DNA of 61,655 bases. Source: JBEKHI01 sp050012355 (GTDB lineage: Bacteria; Actinomycetota; Actinomycetes; Streptosporangiales; Streptosporangiaceae). Below the pieces are notes generated by a model. That model saw nothing but the letters and a program-made list of their open reading frames with translations. It did not search any database and had not been told where the DNA came from. The first letter of the stretch is position 1. Each line of letters opens with the position of its first letter. The translations under genes were made by a program, and so were the position numbers. This document shows, piece by piece, positions 43,651 to 53,700 of this stretch. The DNA lies in assembly GCA_050012355.1 (NCBI GenBank), contig JBEKHI010000020.1, positions 1 to 61,655 on the forward strand. The letters are read 5' to 3'.

Positions 43651-44474
43651 CGGTTGCCTCCCCTGGACGTGAGGCTGCGGGCCACGTGATTGATCGCCAG
43701 GACCAGGGCCACCACCACGATGCCGGGCAGCGTCACCAGCCACCAGGAGGTGGCCAGGTAGTTACTGCCGTCGGAGACCAGCTCGCCCCATGAGGGTGCT
43801 GGCGGCTGGGTCCCGTAGCCCAGGAAACTCAGCGCGGCGACCGCCAGGATGGCGTAGCCGAACTGGAGGGTGGCCAGCACCATGACCGGCCGCCAGGAGT
43901 TCGGCAGCACGTGGCGGATCAGGATGACGGGCTGGCGCACCCCGCCCGCCCTGGCCGCGTCGATGTAGTCCGCGATCCGGACCCGTACCACCTCGCTGCG
44001 CATTGTCCTGGCGATGGTGGCCACGCTGCCCAGGCCGACGGCGAAGGAGACCTTCACCGTGCCCTCGCCCCAGGCCGTGATCACCGCCATCGACAGCAGG
44101 ATGCTGGGGATGGCCAGCAGGAGGTCCATCGTGCGCATCAGCAGGTCATCGGCCCAACCTCCGGCGAACCCGGCCACCAGTCCGACGGGACCACCGACCG
44201 CCAGCCCCAGCGCGACGGCCAGCGCCGCGCTGCCGACGGAGGCCCGCGACCCGTTGACCACCCGGGCGAACAGGTCCCGGCCGAGCTCGTCGGTGCCGAA
44301 GATGTGCGCGCCACTCGGCGACTCCAGCCGCACGGCGAGGTTGCCCAGCAGCGGATTCTGCGACGTGAACAGGCCAGGCAGCGCGATCCACGCGAGCACC
44401 AGGAGGATGATCAGCCAGGCCACGATCAGCCCCGGCCGCAGGCTGACCCGCTTGGCCCTCACCGGCTCGCCCAT
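43647..44474 (-). CDS. ABC importer permease, DppC/OppC type
   Basis: A 275-residue membrane protein with about six transmembrane segments; IFGTDELGRDLFARVVNGSR near residue 58 and the EAA loop VRIADYIDAARAGGVRQPVILIRHVLPN style segment are typical of DppC. The start overlaps the DppB gene by 16 bases, and the stop overlaps the dual ATPase gene by 4. Forms the channel with the DppB-type permease. Confidence 0.9.
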   Translation of the reverse strand: MGEPVRAKRVSLRPGLIVAWLIILLVLAWIALPGLFTSQNPLLGNLAVRLESPSGAHIFGTDELGRDLFARVVNGSRASVGSAALAVALGLAVGGPVGLVAGFAGGWADDLLMRTMDLLLAIPSILLSMAVITAWGEGTVKVSFAVGLGSVATIARTMRSEVVRVRIADYIDAARAGGVRQPVILIRHVLPNSWRPVMVLATLQFGYAILAVAALSFLGYGTQPPAPSWGELVSDGSNYLATSWWLVTLPGIVVVALVLAINHVARSLTSRGGNR

Positions 44475-45400
44475 AGCCGTATCCGCGGGTCCACCAGCGG
44501 GTAGACGAGATCGACGAGCAGGCTGACCACGACGTAGGCCGTGGCCGCCAGGATGACCACGCCTTGCACCACCGGGATGTCCTTGCTCGTCACCGCCGAC
44601 GCGGCGATCTGCCCGATGCCATTGCGGGAGAAGACAGTCTCCACGATGACCGAGCCGCCCAGCACGGTCGCGACCAGGATGCCGACGATGGTCAGCACCG
44701 GGATCGACGCGTTGCGCAGGGCGTGGCCGAGCAGGATCCGGGTGCGGGTGGCACCCTTCGCCCGGATCACCTGCACGTACGGTTCCGCGAGCGTCTCGGC
44801 CAAGGTCTCGGAGAGAACCTGCGCCACCAGCGCCGCGATCGGGATGGCGAGCGTGACGGCCGGAAGCACCAGGCTGCTGAACCCGTCGCCCGAACTGGCC
44901 GGGAAGACCGGAAAGCGGAAGGAAAAGATCTCAAGCAAGACCAGTCCGCTCCAGAACGTGGGTACCGAGGCGCCGAGCGGTGGCAGCGCCATCAGCGCCG
45001 AACGCACCCAGCGCGCCGTCGTGAAGTTGGCGAGCACGGCCAGCGTCACGCCGGCCACCAGCCCCAGCACGAGCGCCGAGCTGGCGAGGGCGAGCGTATT
45101 CGGCAGCGCCCCGGCCAGCATGCTCGACACCGGCTGGCGCGTGCTGTAGGAAGTGCCCAGGTTGCCCTGCAGCGCATGCCCCAGCTGAGTCCAGTACTGC
45201 TCGATCAGCGGCTTGTTGATGCCGAACTGGCGACGTAGCTCCGCGATCTCCGACGGCGGGGTCGACGCGAGGTTCTGCGCGCCGATGATGGCTATCACGG
45301 GGTCGCCCGGCGCCAGGTTCATGACGAAGAACGACACCGTGAAAGCCGCCCACAGCACCACCACGGCGTGCGTTACCCGTTTAGCCAGGTAGCGGATCAT
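44459..45400 (-). CDS. ABC importer permease, DppB/OppB type
   Basis: A 313-residue membrane protein. It begins MIRYLAKRVTHAVVVLWAAF, with the family's FFVMNLAPGDP in the first helix, followed by QYWTQLGHALQGNLGTSYST and the EAA loop EPYVQVIRAKGATRTRILLGHALRN. It starts 7 bases after the binding-protein stop. It is only distantly like the DppB gene at 17655, so the two importers are not a recent duplication. Confidence 0.9.
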   Translation of the reverse strand: MIRYLAKRVTHAVVVLWAAFTVSFFVMNLAPGDPVIAIIGAQNLASTPPSEIAELRRQFGINKPLIEQYWTQLGHALQGNLGTSYSTRQPVSSMLAGALPNTLALASSALVLGLVAGVTLAVLANFTTARWVRSALMALPPLGASVPTFWSGLVLLEIFSFRFPVFPASSGDGFSSLVLPAVTLAIPIAALVAQVLSETLAETLAEPYVQVIRAKGATRTRILLGHALRNASIPVLTIVGILVATVLGGSVIVETVFSRNGIGQIAASAVTSKDIPVVQGVVILAATAYVVVSLLVDLVYPLVDPRIRLWASR

Positions 45401-45407
45401 GCCCGTC

Positions 45408-47033
45408 TCAGCCGGACAGTGACGCGTTATAGAAGTTGAGGTAGCCGGCGGCGCTGTAGTACACGCCGGTCAGCTTGTCCGACACGCCCGCCACCTGGGC
45501 CAGCTGCGCCATCGGGAACATGTAGTTGTCCTGGATGAGGATCTGCTGGGCTTCTCCGGCGAGCTTGAGCCGGGTGGCCAGGTTAGAGGTCTGCAGCTGC
45601 TGCTGCTCGATCGCGTCGAAGGTGGTCACCCCGGGGTCGCTGCTCTTCAGCCACGCCCGGTTGTCCCCGGTCGTCGACGAGAACACCGAACGGATCGAGT
45701 CGGGGTCCTGGTGCGCGAGCGCCGACTGGGCGAAATCGTAGTTCCCGGTGGGCAGCTCTGCTTCGTACTGGGCGGCGGTCAGCAGCTTGAGCTGCAGGTT
45801 CACGCCGATGGCGCGGAGCTGCTGCTGGGCTACCTGGACCACGTTCGCGTCGTAGAAGTAGATGATGGAAAGGCTGAGCTGCTGCCCGTTCTTCTCCCGG
45901 ATCCCGTTGCTGCCGAGCTTCCAGCCGTCGGCGTTGAGGATGGCTTCGGCTTGGGCGGGATCGGCCGTCAGGTCGCTCGACAGATTGACGTAGCCGATGG
46001 TCGGCGAGCCGACAACGCTGCTGGCCACCCCGTAGGACGGGCTCAGCGTCTCGCTGATCTGCTGCCGGTTGATGCCAAGCTGGATCGCCTCCCGCACCTT
46101 GGGGTCTTGCAGGATGGTCGAGCCCGACATGTTGGGCACCATCCCCTCGACGATCCCGGAGTTGATCCGGGAGAGGATACGGAAGCCGTTGCCCTCGAAG
46201 GTGGATTCGTCCTGTGGCGCGATGAGGGTAGCCAGGTCGACCTGTCCGGATTTCAGGCTTCCCGCCCGGACGCTGGAGTCCGGCTCGATGTTGATATTGA
46301 TCGTGTTGAGGTAAGCGGGACCGGAGTGCTTGGCCAGCGCGGCGAGGGCCGCTGACCAGTTGTAACCCTTCCGCTTGACCAGCACCACCGACTCGTTCGG
46401 TGTGTAGCTTTGCAGGACGAACGGGCCGGTGCCGTACAGGTCCTTGCCCGCGCAGCGGTCAGCCAGCGAAGCCGCCATCGTGGCGGGCGCCAGTATCCCG
46501 AGCGACGTCGTGGTGAGCGCCGTCGGGAACTGGGCGTTGCCCTTGGAGAAGGTGACGGTGAACGACAGCGGCCCGGTCACCGTGGTACCGGAGTAGCCGA
46601 CCAGGTACTCGGACGGGTCAGGCGCCTTGGCGCCCATGGCCACGACGCTGTCGAAGTAGGTCTTCACCGCCGCGGCGTTAAGCGCCTGGCCGTTGGAGAA
46701 GGTCACGCCCGAGCGGAGCTTGAAGGAGAACGACGTGGCGTTGGCGTTCTCGGTCCACGAGGAGGCCAGCCCAGGCAGGAAATCGCCGGTCGTCGGATCC
46801 TGGACCAGCAAGGTGTTGACGATGTTGCTGCCGATCAGGATGCTGGCGATCAGCTCGGCCTGCGAGGGATCGACGCAGACCGGATCGGAGTCGAGCGCCA
46901 TGTTGAGCGTGCCGCCAGACTGTGGCGTGGCCGAGCTTCCCGAGCTCGCGCTCGTACTGCAGCCGGCGGCCAGTAGTGCCGCCAGCGCGAGCGGCACGCC
47001 GAGGACGCGCAACCGCCAAGGGCCTGTTCTCAT
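45408..47033 (-). CDS. ABC importer substrate-binding lipoprotein, family 5
   Basis: A 541-residue binding lipoprotein. The signal has MRTGPWRLRVLGVPLALAAL and the lipobox LAAGC (Cys near residue 25), then a Ser-rich linker. The body is SBP_bac_5: FLPGLASSWTENANATSFSF, VTFSNGQALNAAAVKTYFDS and VREAIQLGINRQQI. ATG 47033 follows a GAGGAGGGA site. It heads the second importer. With a metalloprotease at the end of the cluster, peptides are a plausible ligand. Confidence 0.9.
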   Translation of the reverse strand: MRTGPWRLRVLGVPLALAALLAAGCSTSASSGSSATPQSGGTLNMALDSDPVCVDPSQAELIASILIGSNIVNTLLVQDPTTGDFLPGLASSWTENANATSFSFKLRSGVTFSNGQALNAAAVKTYFDSVVAMGAKAPDPSEYLVGYSGTTVTGPLSFTVTFSKGNAQFPTALTTTSLGILAPATMAASLADRCAGKDLYGTGPFVLQSYTPNESVVLVKRKGYNWSAALAALAKHSGPAYLNTININIEPDSSVRAGSLKSGQVDLATLIAPQDESTFEGNGFRILSRINSGIVEGMVPNMSGSTILQDPKVREAIQLGINRQQISETLSPSYGVASSVVGSPTIGYVNLSSDLTADPAQAEAILNADGWKLGSNGIREKNGQQLSLSIIYFYDANVVQVAQQQLRAIGVNLQLKLLTAAQYEAELPTGNYDFAQSALAHQDPDSIRSVFSSTTGDNRAWLKSSDPGVTTFDAIEQQQLQTSNLATRLKLAGEAQQILIQDNYMFPMAQLAQVAGVSDKLTGVYYSAAGYLNFYNASLSG

Positions 47034-47144
47034 GTGGGTGTTCCCTCCTCGTCGCGCGGCGGCGTGACGCGTATTCTTTAGTAAATCGGTTGAATTAACC
47101 GGGATCATGAGCGTGGCCGCTCGCTGGATGACTGGTGTGGCGGC

Positions 47145-47795
47145 TCAGCCGCCTGATGCCCCGAGCTGGCCGGCGGTCTGACCGGTCCAGTGCGGTGGCA
47201 GCCGGCTCGTACCGGCCGAGGACCCGCCGTCGACGCTCAGTACCACCCCGCTGATCCAGCGGGCCTGGTCCGACAGCAGGAACCGGACGGCTCCGGCGAC
47301 GTCCTCCGGGGTGCCGCGCCCCGGGAGGACCGACTGGCGTACCGCGTCCGCGTATTCGTCGGTGACCGGGTTGACGGCGCTGGCCACATCGATGAATCCC
47401 GGCGCTACCGCGTTGACCCTGATGCCAAGCGAGCCGAGTTCCACCGCGCTGGCCTGGGTGGCCAGCACCGGGGCGCGCACGTTGACGTGCTGGACCCGGT
47501 CCCACGACTGCGCTGTCAGCTCGAGGAATCCGATCGCCGGGTAGATCCCGGCGGCGTTGACGAGGGCATCGACCGGACTGATCGCCCAGGCGGTGTCCAC
47601 CGCGTAGCCGGGGAACGCCGCGTCGCCGAGGTCGCCCACGATCGCCGTGGCGGGAGTGTCGATCTCACTAAGCGCGGCGGCCAGCGCGTCGGCCTGCAGG
47701 TCCACCCCGGTGATCCGGTAGCCGTCCGCGGCCAGGTCCGCGGCTATCGCGCGGCCGATGCCGGACGCCGCCCCGGTGACCACGGCGTGCCTCAT
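47145..47795 (-). CDS. Short-chain dehydrogenase lacking the catalytic Ser-Tyr-Lys segment
   Basis: A 216-residue SDR-fold protein. The cofactor motif TGAASGIG (7-14), NAAG (80-83) and the NAVAPGF loop (128-134) are all present, so the fold is clear. Between LATQ (111-114) and the AVELGSLGIRVN segment (117-128) about 45 residues are missing compared with usual SDRs of about 250; this is exactly where the catalytic Ser and YxxxK lie. The frame is intact, so it is an in-frame deletion. It cannot work as a normal dehydrogenase. The start overlaps the deacetylase stop (TGATG). Confidence 0.85.
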   Translation of the reverse strand: MRHAVVTGAASGIGRAIAADLAADGYRITGVDLQADALAAALSEIDTPATAIVGDLGDAAFPGYAVDTAWAISPVDALVNAAGIYPAIGFLELTAQSWDRVQHVNVRAPVLATQASAVELGSLGIRVNAVAPGFIDVASAVNPVTDEYADAVRQSVLPGRGTPEDVAGAVRFLLSDQARWISGVVLSVDGGSSAGTSRLPPHWTGQTAGQLGASGG

Positions 47796-48712
47796 CACTC
47801 CGCCTCCGCGGTCACGTACTCCGCGAGCTGCGCGTGGGTGGTGAACCACGCCTGCCCGGAATCCCTGATCGCCGAGAGCAGGTCGTCGAGGATCCACAGC
47901 CGGGAGCGGTGCCCGATGATGTGCGGGTGCATGGTGAGCTGGAACACGCCGCCCGCGGCGAGAGCCGCGTAGAACTCCCGCGACCAGATGTCGAACACCG
48001 CGGCCGGGGCGGTATGCGGGCGGAGCCCGGCGTAGCGGGCCATCGAGAAGTACGGGGCGTCGTCGCGGATCCACTCGACCGGTATCTCGACCAGGCCGGT
48101 TGGCGTCCCGTCGCCGATCAGCTCGTACGGGTCGTCGTCGGCCATCAGGGAGCTGTCGTACCGCAGGCCAGCGTCCAGGATGACGTCCAGGGTGTGCCCG
48201 GAGAAGTCCCAGGACGGCGTCCGGATGCCGGTCGGGCGGGCGCCGGACAGCTCTTCGAGCACGTCAAGCGACCGTAGCGTCAGATCGCGCTCGTCCGCCC
48301 GCGTCAGCAACGCGTTCCGCTCATGGATCCAGCCGTGCGCGCCAACCTCGTGACCGCGGTCGGTGTACTCCCGGAGGTCGCCGGGGTGCAGCAGCGCCGA
48401 CACGGCCGGCACGAAGAACGTGGCTGGCACATCGTGCCGCGCTAGCACGGCGAGGATGCGGGGGACCGCGACGCGGCTGCCGTACTCGCCCGCGGCCATG
48501 GCGGCCGGGCTGGTCTGCCCATCGCGGAGCGCGGGCGTCTCGTGATCCGCGTCGAAGGAGATGGCGACCGCGGCCCGGGCACCGCCCGGCCAGCGGCCAG
48601 GCCGCAGCGTCCTGCCCGCCCGGACATGCTCGACGTGGCCGCGCCACGTCGGCTCATCCCACTGCCAGGGCTCCGCGGCGGATGCTGCCCGCACCGGGGT
48701 GCTGTCGGTCAT
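47795..48712 (-). CDS. Polysaccharide deacetylase (NodB-fold) family protein
   Basis: A 305-residue NodB-homology protein. The metal and catalytic Asp motif is SFDADHET (D54, D56) and the His pair is in GAHGWIHE (H126, H130); RTPSWDFS is the later Arg motif. No signal peptide, so it acts in the cytoplasm, like the allantoinase-type or N-formyl/N-acetyl-hydrolysing members of this fold. ATG 48712 is divergent from the LysR gene, which probably controls it. It is followed by the truncated SDR with a one-base overlap. Confidence 0.87.
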   Translation of the reverse strand: MTDSTPVRAASAAEPWQWDEPTWRGHVEHVRAGRTLRPGRWPGGARAAVAISFDADHETPALRDGQTSPAAMAAGEYGSRVAVPRILAVLARHDVPATFFVPAVSALLHPGDLREYTDRGHEVGAHGWIHERNALLTRADERDLTLRSLDVLEELSGARPTGIRTPSWDFSGHTLDVILDAGLRYDSSLMADDDPYELIGDGTPTGLVEIPVEWIRDDAPYFSMARYAGLRPHTAPAAVFDIWSREFYAALAAGGVFQLTMHPHIIGHRSRLWILDDLLSAIRDSGQAWFTTHAQLAEYVTAEAE

Positions 48713-48856
48713 GGCGCATCCCTGCCGATCCTCTCGCGGCCGGGCGGGTGGTGCCCGGCAGCGCGATCGTAAGCCGACAATAGGTAGCAAATCCATCTAG
48801 CTCAGCTACATTGCCTTTTAAGGCGGTCTTTTCGATCCAAAAGCTAGGATTAAGTC
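48713..48856. promoter_or_regulatory. Divergent NodB/LysR promoter region
   Basis: 144 bases with an A/T-richer half nearer the LysR start. It contains GCCTTTTAAGGC (48813-48824; 5-bp arms) and CTTTTCGATCCAAAAG (48828-48843; 5-bp arms), both candidates for the LysR protein binding site. Promoter boxes could not be fixed. Confidence 0.4.
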
Positions 48857-49780
48857 ATGTATGACCTGCGAAGACTCGCGCTGCTGCACGACCTAGCCGT
48901 CTTCGGGACGCTCGTGGCGGTCGCGGATGTGAACGGGATCACAGCCTCGGCGGTCTCGCAACAGATGCGGCGACTCGAAGACGAGACCGGCACCGAGCTG
49001 CTGGTCCGCCAGGGCCGGCGGGTAAAGCTGACCGCCGCCGGGCAGGCGCTCGCGGACAGCGCCGCCGAGATCCTCAGCTCGCTCGAGCGCGCCGAAGGCG
49101 AGCTGAGCGAGATACGCAACGGCATGACGGGCGAAGTCGTCGTCGGCGCCTACCCCAGCGTAATGGGCCCGGTCGGCGGGCGCCTGGTGTCCGCGGTGGC
49201 GGCTTACGATGGCCGGATCCGGCTCCGGCTGGTCGGCACCACGCCCGACGCGGTGGTGTCCAGCCTGTTCGCCCGGCAGATCGACCTGGCGCTGGTGCTC
49301 CGCTACCCGCAGATCGAGGATCCGCTGCCGGCCACGGTGACGTCGCGGGGGCTGTTCGACGAGCGGTTCGTCGCCCTGGTGCCCGCCGAACTCGAAGCCG
49401 ACGTCCGGGAGCGCGGCCTGGCGGCGCTGAGCACCCAGCAGTGGATCATCGGCGCCGCCAGCCTGTCCTGCACGCAGACGGTGCTCGCCGCCTGCCGGGA
49501 CGCGGGGTTCATCCCCGAGGTACGCCACCAGGACGCTGGCTACCAGGCCGCGGCGACGCTGGTGGCGGCCGGGCTAGGAGTGGCGGTCGTCCCCGAACTG
49601 TCGGTGATCGCCCTGCCGCCGCATATCAGGATGCTGCCGTGCGGCGTGCCGAGCAGGCGCGTCACCCTCGTGTACCGGCGGGGGACGGAGTCGCGGCTGG
49701 CCGTCCGCGCGGTGCTGCACGCGGCAGGCGGGCTGGCCCATCCCGGAGAGCAGCCCGAGCCGCGACCACAGGTCGCTTAG
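48857..49780 (+). CDS. LysR family transcriptional regulator
   Basis: A 307-residue LysR regulator. The N-terminal helix-turn-helix (about 15-60) includes VADVNGITASAVSQQMRRLE and LLVRQGRRVKLTAAG, and the remainder is the two-lobed effector domain (VVVGAYPSVMGPVGGRL; LGVAVVPELSVIALP). It is divergent from the deacetylase/SDR/importer cluster and is its likely regulator. Effector unknown. Confidence 0.92.
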   Translation: MYDLRRLALLHDLAVFGTLVAVADVNGITASAVSQQMRRLEDETGTELLVRQGRRVKLTAAGQALADSAAEILSSLERAEGELSEIRNGMTGEVVVGAYPSVMGPVGGRLVSAVAAYDGRIRLRLVGTTPDAVVSSLFARQIDLALVLRYPQIEDPLPATVTSRGLFDERFVALVPAELEADVRERGLAALSTQQWIIGAASLSCTQTVLAACRDAGFIPEVRHQDAGYQAAATLVAAGLGVAVVPELSVIALPPHIRMLPCGVPSRRVTLVYRRGTESRLAVRAVLHAAGGLAHPGEQPEPRPQVA

Positions 49781-49866
49781 AAGCTATCTCAAGTCATCCG
49801 GTGTCACGATAATGTCGTCGCGAGGATGGACTCTAGCTCTGTCAGGCCACGAATGAGGAGCCGGAA

Positions 49867-50682
49867 TTGACTGGCGACCCGGATCTGAGCGTTCCCGCCC
49901 TGCGGACGGACATACCGCATTCGGCGCGGATCTACGATTACCTGCTTGGTGGCAAAGACAACTTCAAGGCCGACCGCGATGCTGCCGCCGGGATTACGGC
50001 AGACTGGCCGAACCTCCCGAAGTCCATGCGCGCGAACCGGGACTTTATGCGCCGGGTTGGCCGTTACCTCGCGGCTGAGCTGGGATTCCGTCAGTTTCTC
50101 GACATTGGCACCGGCTTGCCGACCTCGCCGAATCTGCACGAGGTTGTCCAGCAAGTCGTCCCAGAGGCCCGGATCGTCTATGTGGACAATGATCCCATAG
50201 TGCTCGCGCATGCGCGTGCCCTGCTCACCAGCAACCGGAAGGGGAAGACCGCCTACATCGACGCGGACCTGCGGGACCCGGCGGCGATCATGAACTCGTC
50301 GCAGGCCCGGGAGACGCTGGACTTCAGTAAGCCGGTCGCGCTGAGCCTGCTAGCCATAGTCCATTTCATGCCCGACGACGACGAGGTGCGCCGTATCATC
50401 CGGGAGTTCATGGCCGTGCTGCCGGCAGGCAGCGCGCTCGCGCTGTCGACGACGAACGGAGAGAGCGCGCCGGAAGAGGTCAGTGCGGGCGTCGCCGCCT
50501 ACAATGCCAGCGGGGTTCCCCTGAAGACCCGCAGCATCGCGGAGGTCGATGGGCTGTTCGCCGGACTCGATCTCGTCGCGCCCGGTGTTGTCCTGGTGAA
50601 TCACTGGTGGCCGGATGACCAGATGCCCCCTGTTCTTGACGAGCACGTCCACATCTGCGGCGGCGTCGCGGTCAAGCCCTGA
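49867..50682 (+). CDS. SAM-dependent methyltransferase, DUF574 type
   Basis: A 271-residue member of the actinobacterial S-adenosyl methyltransferase family (DUF574/Methyltransf_19). The family signature SARIYDYLLGGKDNFKADRD spans about 18-37, the SAM-binding segment FLDIGTGLPTSPN about 78-90, and VYVDNDPIVLAHARALL about 104-120. The start is TTG 49867 with GAGGAG 6 bases upstream. A second member is at the left edge. Substrates of the family are mostly unknown. Confidence 0.9.
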   Translation: MTGDPDLSVPALRTDIPHSARIYDYLLGGKDNFKADRDAAAGITADWPNLPKSMRANRDFMRRVGRYLAAELGFRQFLDIGTGLPTSPNLHEVVQQVVPEARIVYVDNDPIVLAHARALLTSNRKGKTAYIDADLRDPAAIMNSSQARETLDFSKPVALSLLAIVHFMPDDDEVRRIIREFMAVLPAGSALALSTTNGESAPEEVSAGVAAYNASGVPLKTRSIAEVDGLFAGLDLVAPGVVLVNHWWPDDQMPPVLDEHVHICGGVAVKP

Positions 50683-50712
50683 GGCGGCCACATCACGGCC
50701 CGACGGGTCGTG

Positions 50713-50750
50713 GTGCCCCGGTGACGCCCGGTGGGACGCCGCCGGGGCAC
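50713..50750. terminator. Bidirectional hairpin between convergent genes
   Basis: GTGCCCCGG (50713-50721) pairs perfectly with CCGGGGCAC (50742-50750) around a 20-base loop, between the methyltransferase stop and the protease stop. It can end transcription from both directions. Confidence 0.65.
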
Positions 50751-50760
50751 TGCGCAGCCG

Positions 50761-53700
50761 CTACTTGATCGTGTAGCTGTACGGGAACGCGGCCACGTCG
50801 CTTCCCTCCGGGTAATTGCCGGACAGCTCGTTGTAGGTCACCACTCCTGAAATGAGTGAGGAGTCGGCGATGTAGAGCGTTCCGGAAACAGTGGTGCCCG
50901 GGCTTCCCGAAGGCGTGATCGTCACCGGGATCCGGGCGGACTGGCCCGGGTCGACCACGTACGGCGTGAAGCCGGCCGTGGCGTCGGTGCTGCCCAGCCA
51001 CAGGTCGCCGGTGGGCGCGCTGACCGCAGGGTCAAAGGCGGCCGCGGTCGCCGTCATCGAGACGGTGGCGGTGACGTTCGCGGCTGCCTTGGTGCCGATC
51101 GGGCCGACCAGGAACGGCGTCACGGTCCAGTTGCCGGCCGAGATGTCCGGTGCCGAGTAGCTTCCCGTGGCGGTCTTGCCGGACGATGAGATCAGGTCCG
51201 GGTCGCCGAACGGGTAGGAGTAATCGAAGTACAGCGGGTCGGGAGACGAGACCGTCGCGCTGACCGAGGTCGTGTGCGAGGGGACGAGGAACGTCGGGAT
51301 CACGCCCGTCACGTTCGGCAGCGTGAGCGTCGGCGTCGTCTGGGGGGCCAGGGTCACCGTGGCCTGGCTGCTGAGCCGGGCATCGACGAAGTACGCCTCC
51401 GGGGTGGTGCCGCCGTTGTGCACCGACACCCATGCGGTCGTGGGCTGCCCCGCGGCCAGCTGGATGCTGGGCGAATCGGGGAGCCGGCGGACCTGGGCGG
51501 CGACCGAGATGTCGTTGATGCTGATCGTGAACGGCTGGGTCACCGCGGTCCCCGACACCACGTTGTAGAAGTCCGCCACCAGCGTCCACAGCCCGGCGCT
51601 CGGGTTCAGCACGTGCAGCTGAGCGCCGACCTCGGGCGTGACCACGGGCGTTCCGGAAGCCGTCGTTCCGGACAGCCCGTTGGCGGCGGCGGAAGCCGCG
51701 TTGCCGGACGGATCGACCAGCTCGGCGAACAGAGTGTTGCTTGCGTTGCCGGTGTCAACGCTGATGTTCAGTGCCTTGAGCCCGGCCGGTATCTGGATTT
51801 GGTAGTACGCGGTCTGGCCGGTGTTGCTCTGACGGCCGTTGCCGCCGGTCAGCGTGCCGATGACGGTCGTCGACGGGTTCGGTGTCGGCACCAGCGAGCG
51901 CAGCGTGACGGGAACCGAAGTCACCGAGGTGAACGCCGGGGACGCCGCCGAGCTGTGCACCAGGATCGAGCCGGACTCGTCGCCGGCCTGCGACGGCGTG
52001 GATACCGTCAGCGTGACCGGGCCCGAGGCGCCGGGCGCGAGCCTCAGCGAGTTAGCCGACAGGCTGCCGAACGGCCGCCAGGTGGCTGTGCTCGCCTGGA
52101 ACTGGGCCGGTACAGCCGCGCCGGATCCCGAGGTGGATATCAGCGCGGTCCACGTACCCGCCTGCGGATCGGCCACCTGGGCGTTGCCGTAGTTGCCCGT
52201 TCCTTGCGGGAGGTTGTACTCGGCGAGGTCGCCGCTGGGGGAGATGAGGCTCAGGTTCACCGGTCCGACCAGTGCGACCGAGGCGTTCAGCCTGGCCTGG
52301 CCCTTCGGCACCGTGAACCTGACCTCAGCGGTGTAGCCGCCGGCGTCGGTCAGCGTCAGCGACTTGGTGGAGACCGGGGTGTATGACGAGAGGGTCCGGC
52401 TGGACAGGCCCACCGTGACGGCCGAGGCCCCGTCGTTGGTCAGCGTCTCGGTGAAGTTCTCGGTGGTGCCGGGGTGGCCGACCGCGTTGAGCTGGGTGGA
52501 GCTGGCCAAGATGGCGTGCCCGGCGGGCTTGGTGCTGTGGTAGGAGCGGGCGGCCAGCACAGCCTGGTAGGCGTCGATCATGCCCGCGCCCTGCTGGTCG
52601 GCGGGGGCGTCGATGTTTTCCGCGGTGGACACGATGATCTGCTTGACCACGGCGGGCGACGGGGTGGCACCGCTGTGCGCTTCCCGGTAGGCCTGGATGA
52701 CCAGTGCGGCGACCCCGGAGGTCAGCGGGGCGGCCTCGCTCGTCCCGCCGGACAGCTCGACCGACGCGGGCGCACCCGAGAAGTTGGTGCAGGCGGAGAA
52801 CTTCGCCGGGTCGGGCGTGCACAGGGCCCAGTTCAGGTCGCCGGGCGCGACCACGTCCACGGTGCCGCCGGTCTGGTCGAAGCCGCCGCCGCTGAGCCCG
52901 CTGATGTTGTTGTTGAGCCAGCCCTTGACGCCGGGGGCGGTGATGCCGCCGATCCCGGTCTGGGCGTAGGCGCGGTAGGTGGTCGTCGCGCCGGCCGAGA
53001 TGACGTTCGGGTCGGTGGCGGGCGAGCCGATCGTGTTGGTCGGCCCGGCGTCGCCAGTGGACACATCGACCGTCACGCCGGCCTTGACGGCCGCGTCGTC
53101 GCCCAGCCTGATCAGGTCAAGGCTCGCCGTGTCCGGGAAGGGGTTGTCGCCGAACGACTCGTTGAGGACGTTGACGTGGTCGACGCTGACGGCGTAGTCC
53201 ATGGCCTCGAGGAACACGGAGTTGAAGGCCACGTTGGCGGAGCCGAACACGTTTAGCCCGACCAGGCTGGCGCCGGGCGCCACGCCGAGTATCCGGATGC
53301 GGCACGGCGCCGACAGGCCCGCGCCGTAGCTGGCCACGTTGTAGACCTCACGTCCTTGCGCCGCGATCGAACTGGAGTCGAGGAAGGCCTCGCCGCCGTT
53401 GGTCGGCGCGTTGGTGCCGGTCCCGCTGAAGTCCTGGTAATCGGCGAAGACGTGCTGCCCGTTGGCGCGGATGAAGTCGGGGTTATCCGGATTGACGCCG
53501 TCGGCGATCCAGCCCACCTTCACGCCCGCCCCTGTGTAGCCCAGCCCCTGGGCTGACGGCGTGGTGCCGGCTGCGTGTATCGCCTCGATCGCCTGCGGGT
53601 TCAGCTGGACCTTGCCGTCGGTCGCGCAGGCCCCGGGGAGCGGCGTCAGGCCGCCCGCCTTGCTGAGACGGGTGCCCGCCGGGGTAGCGACCGGGATCGG

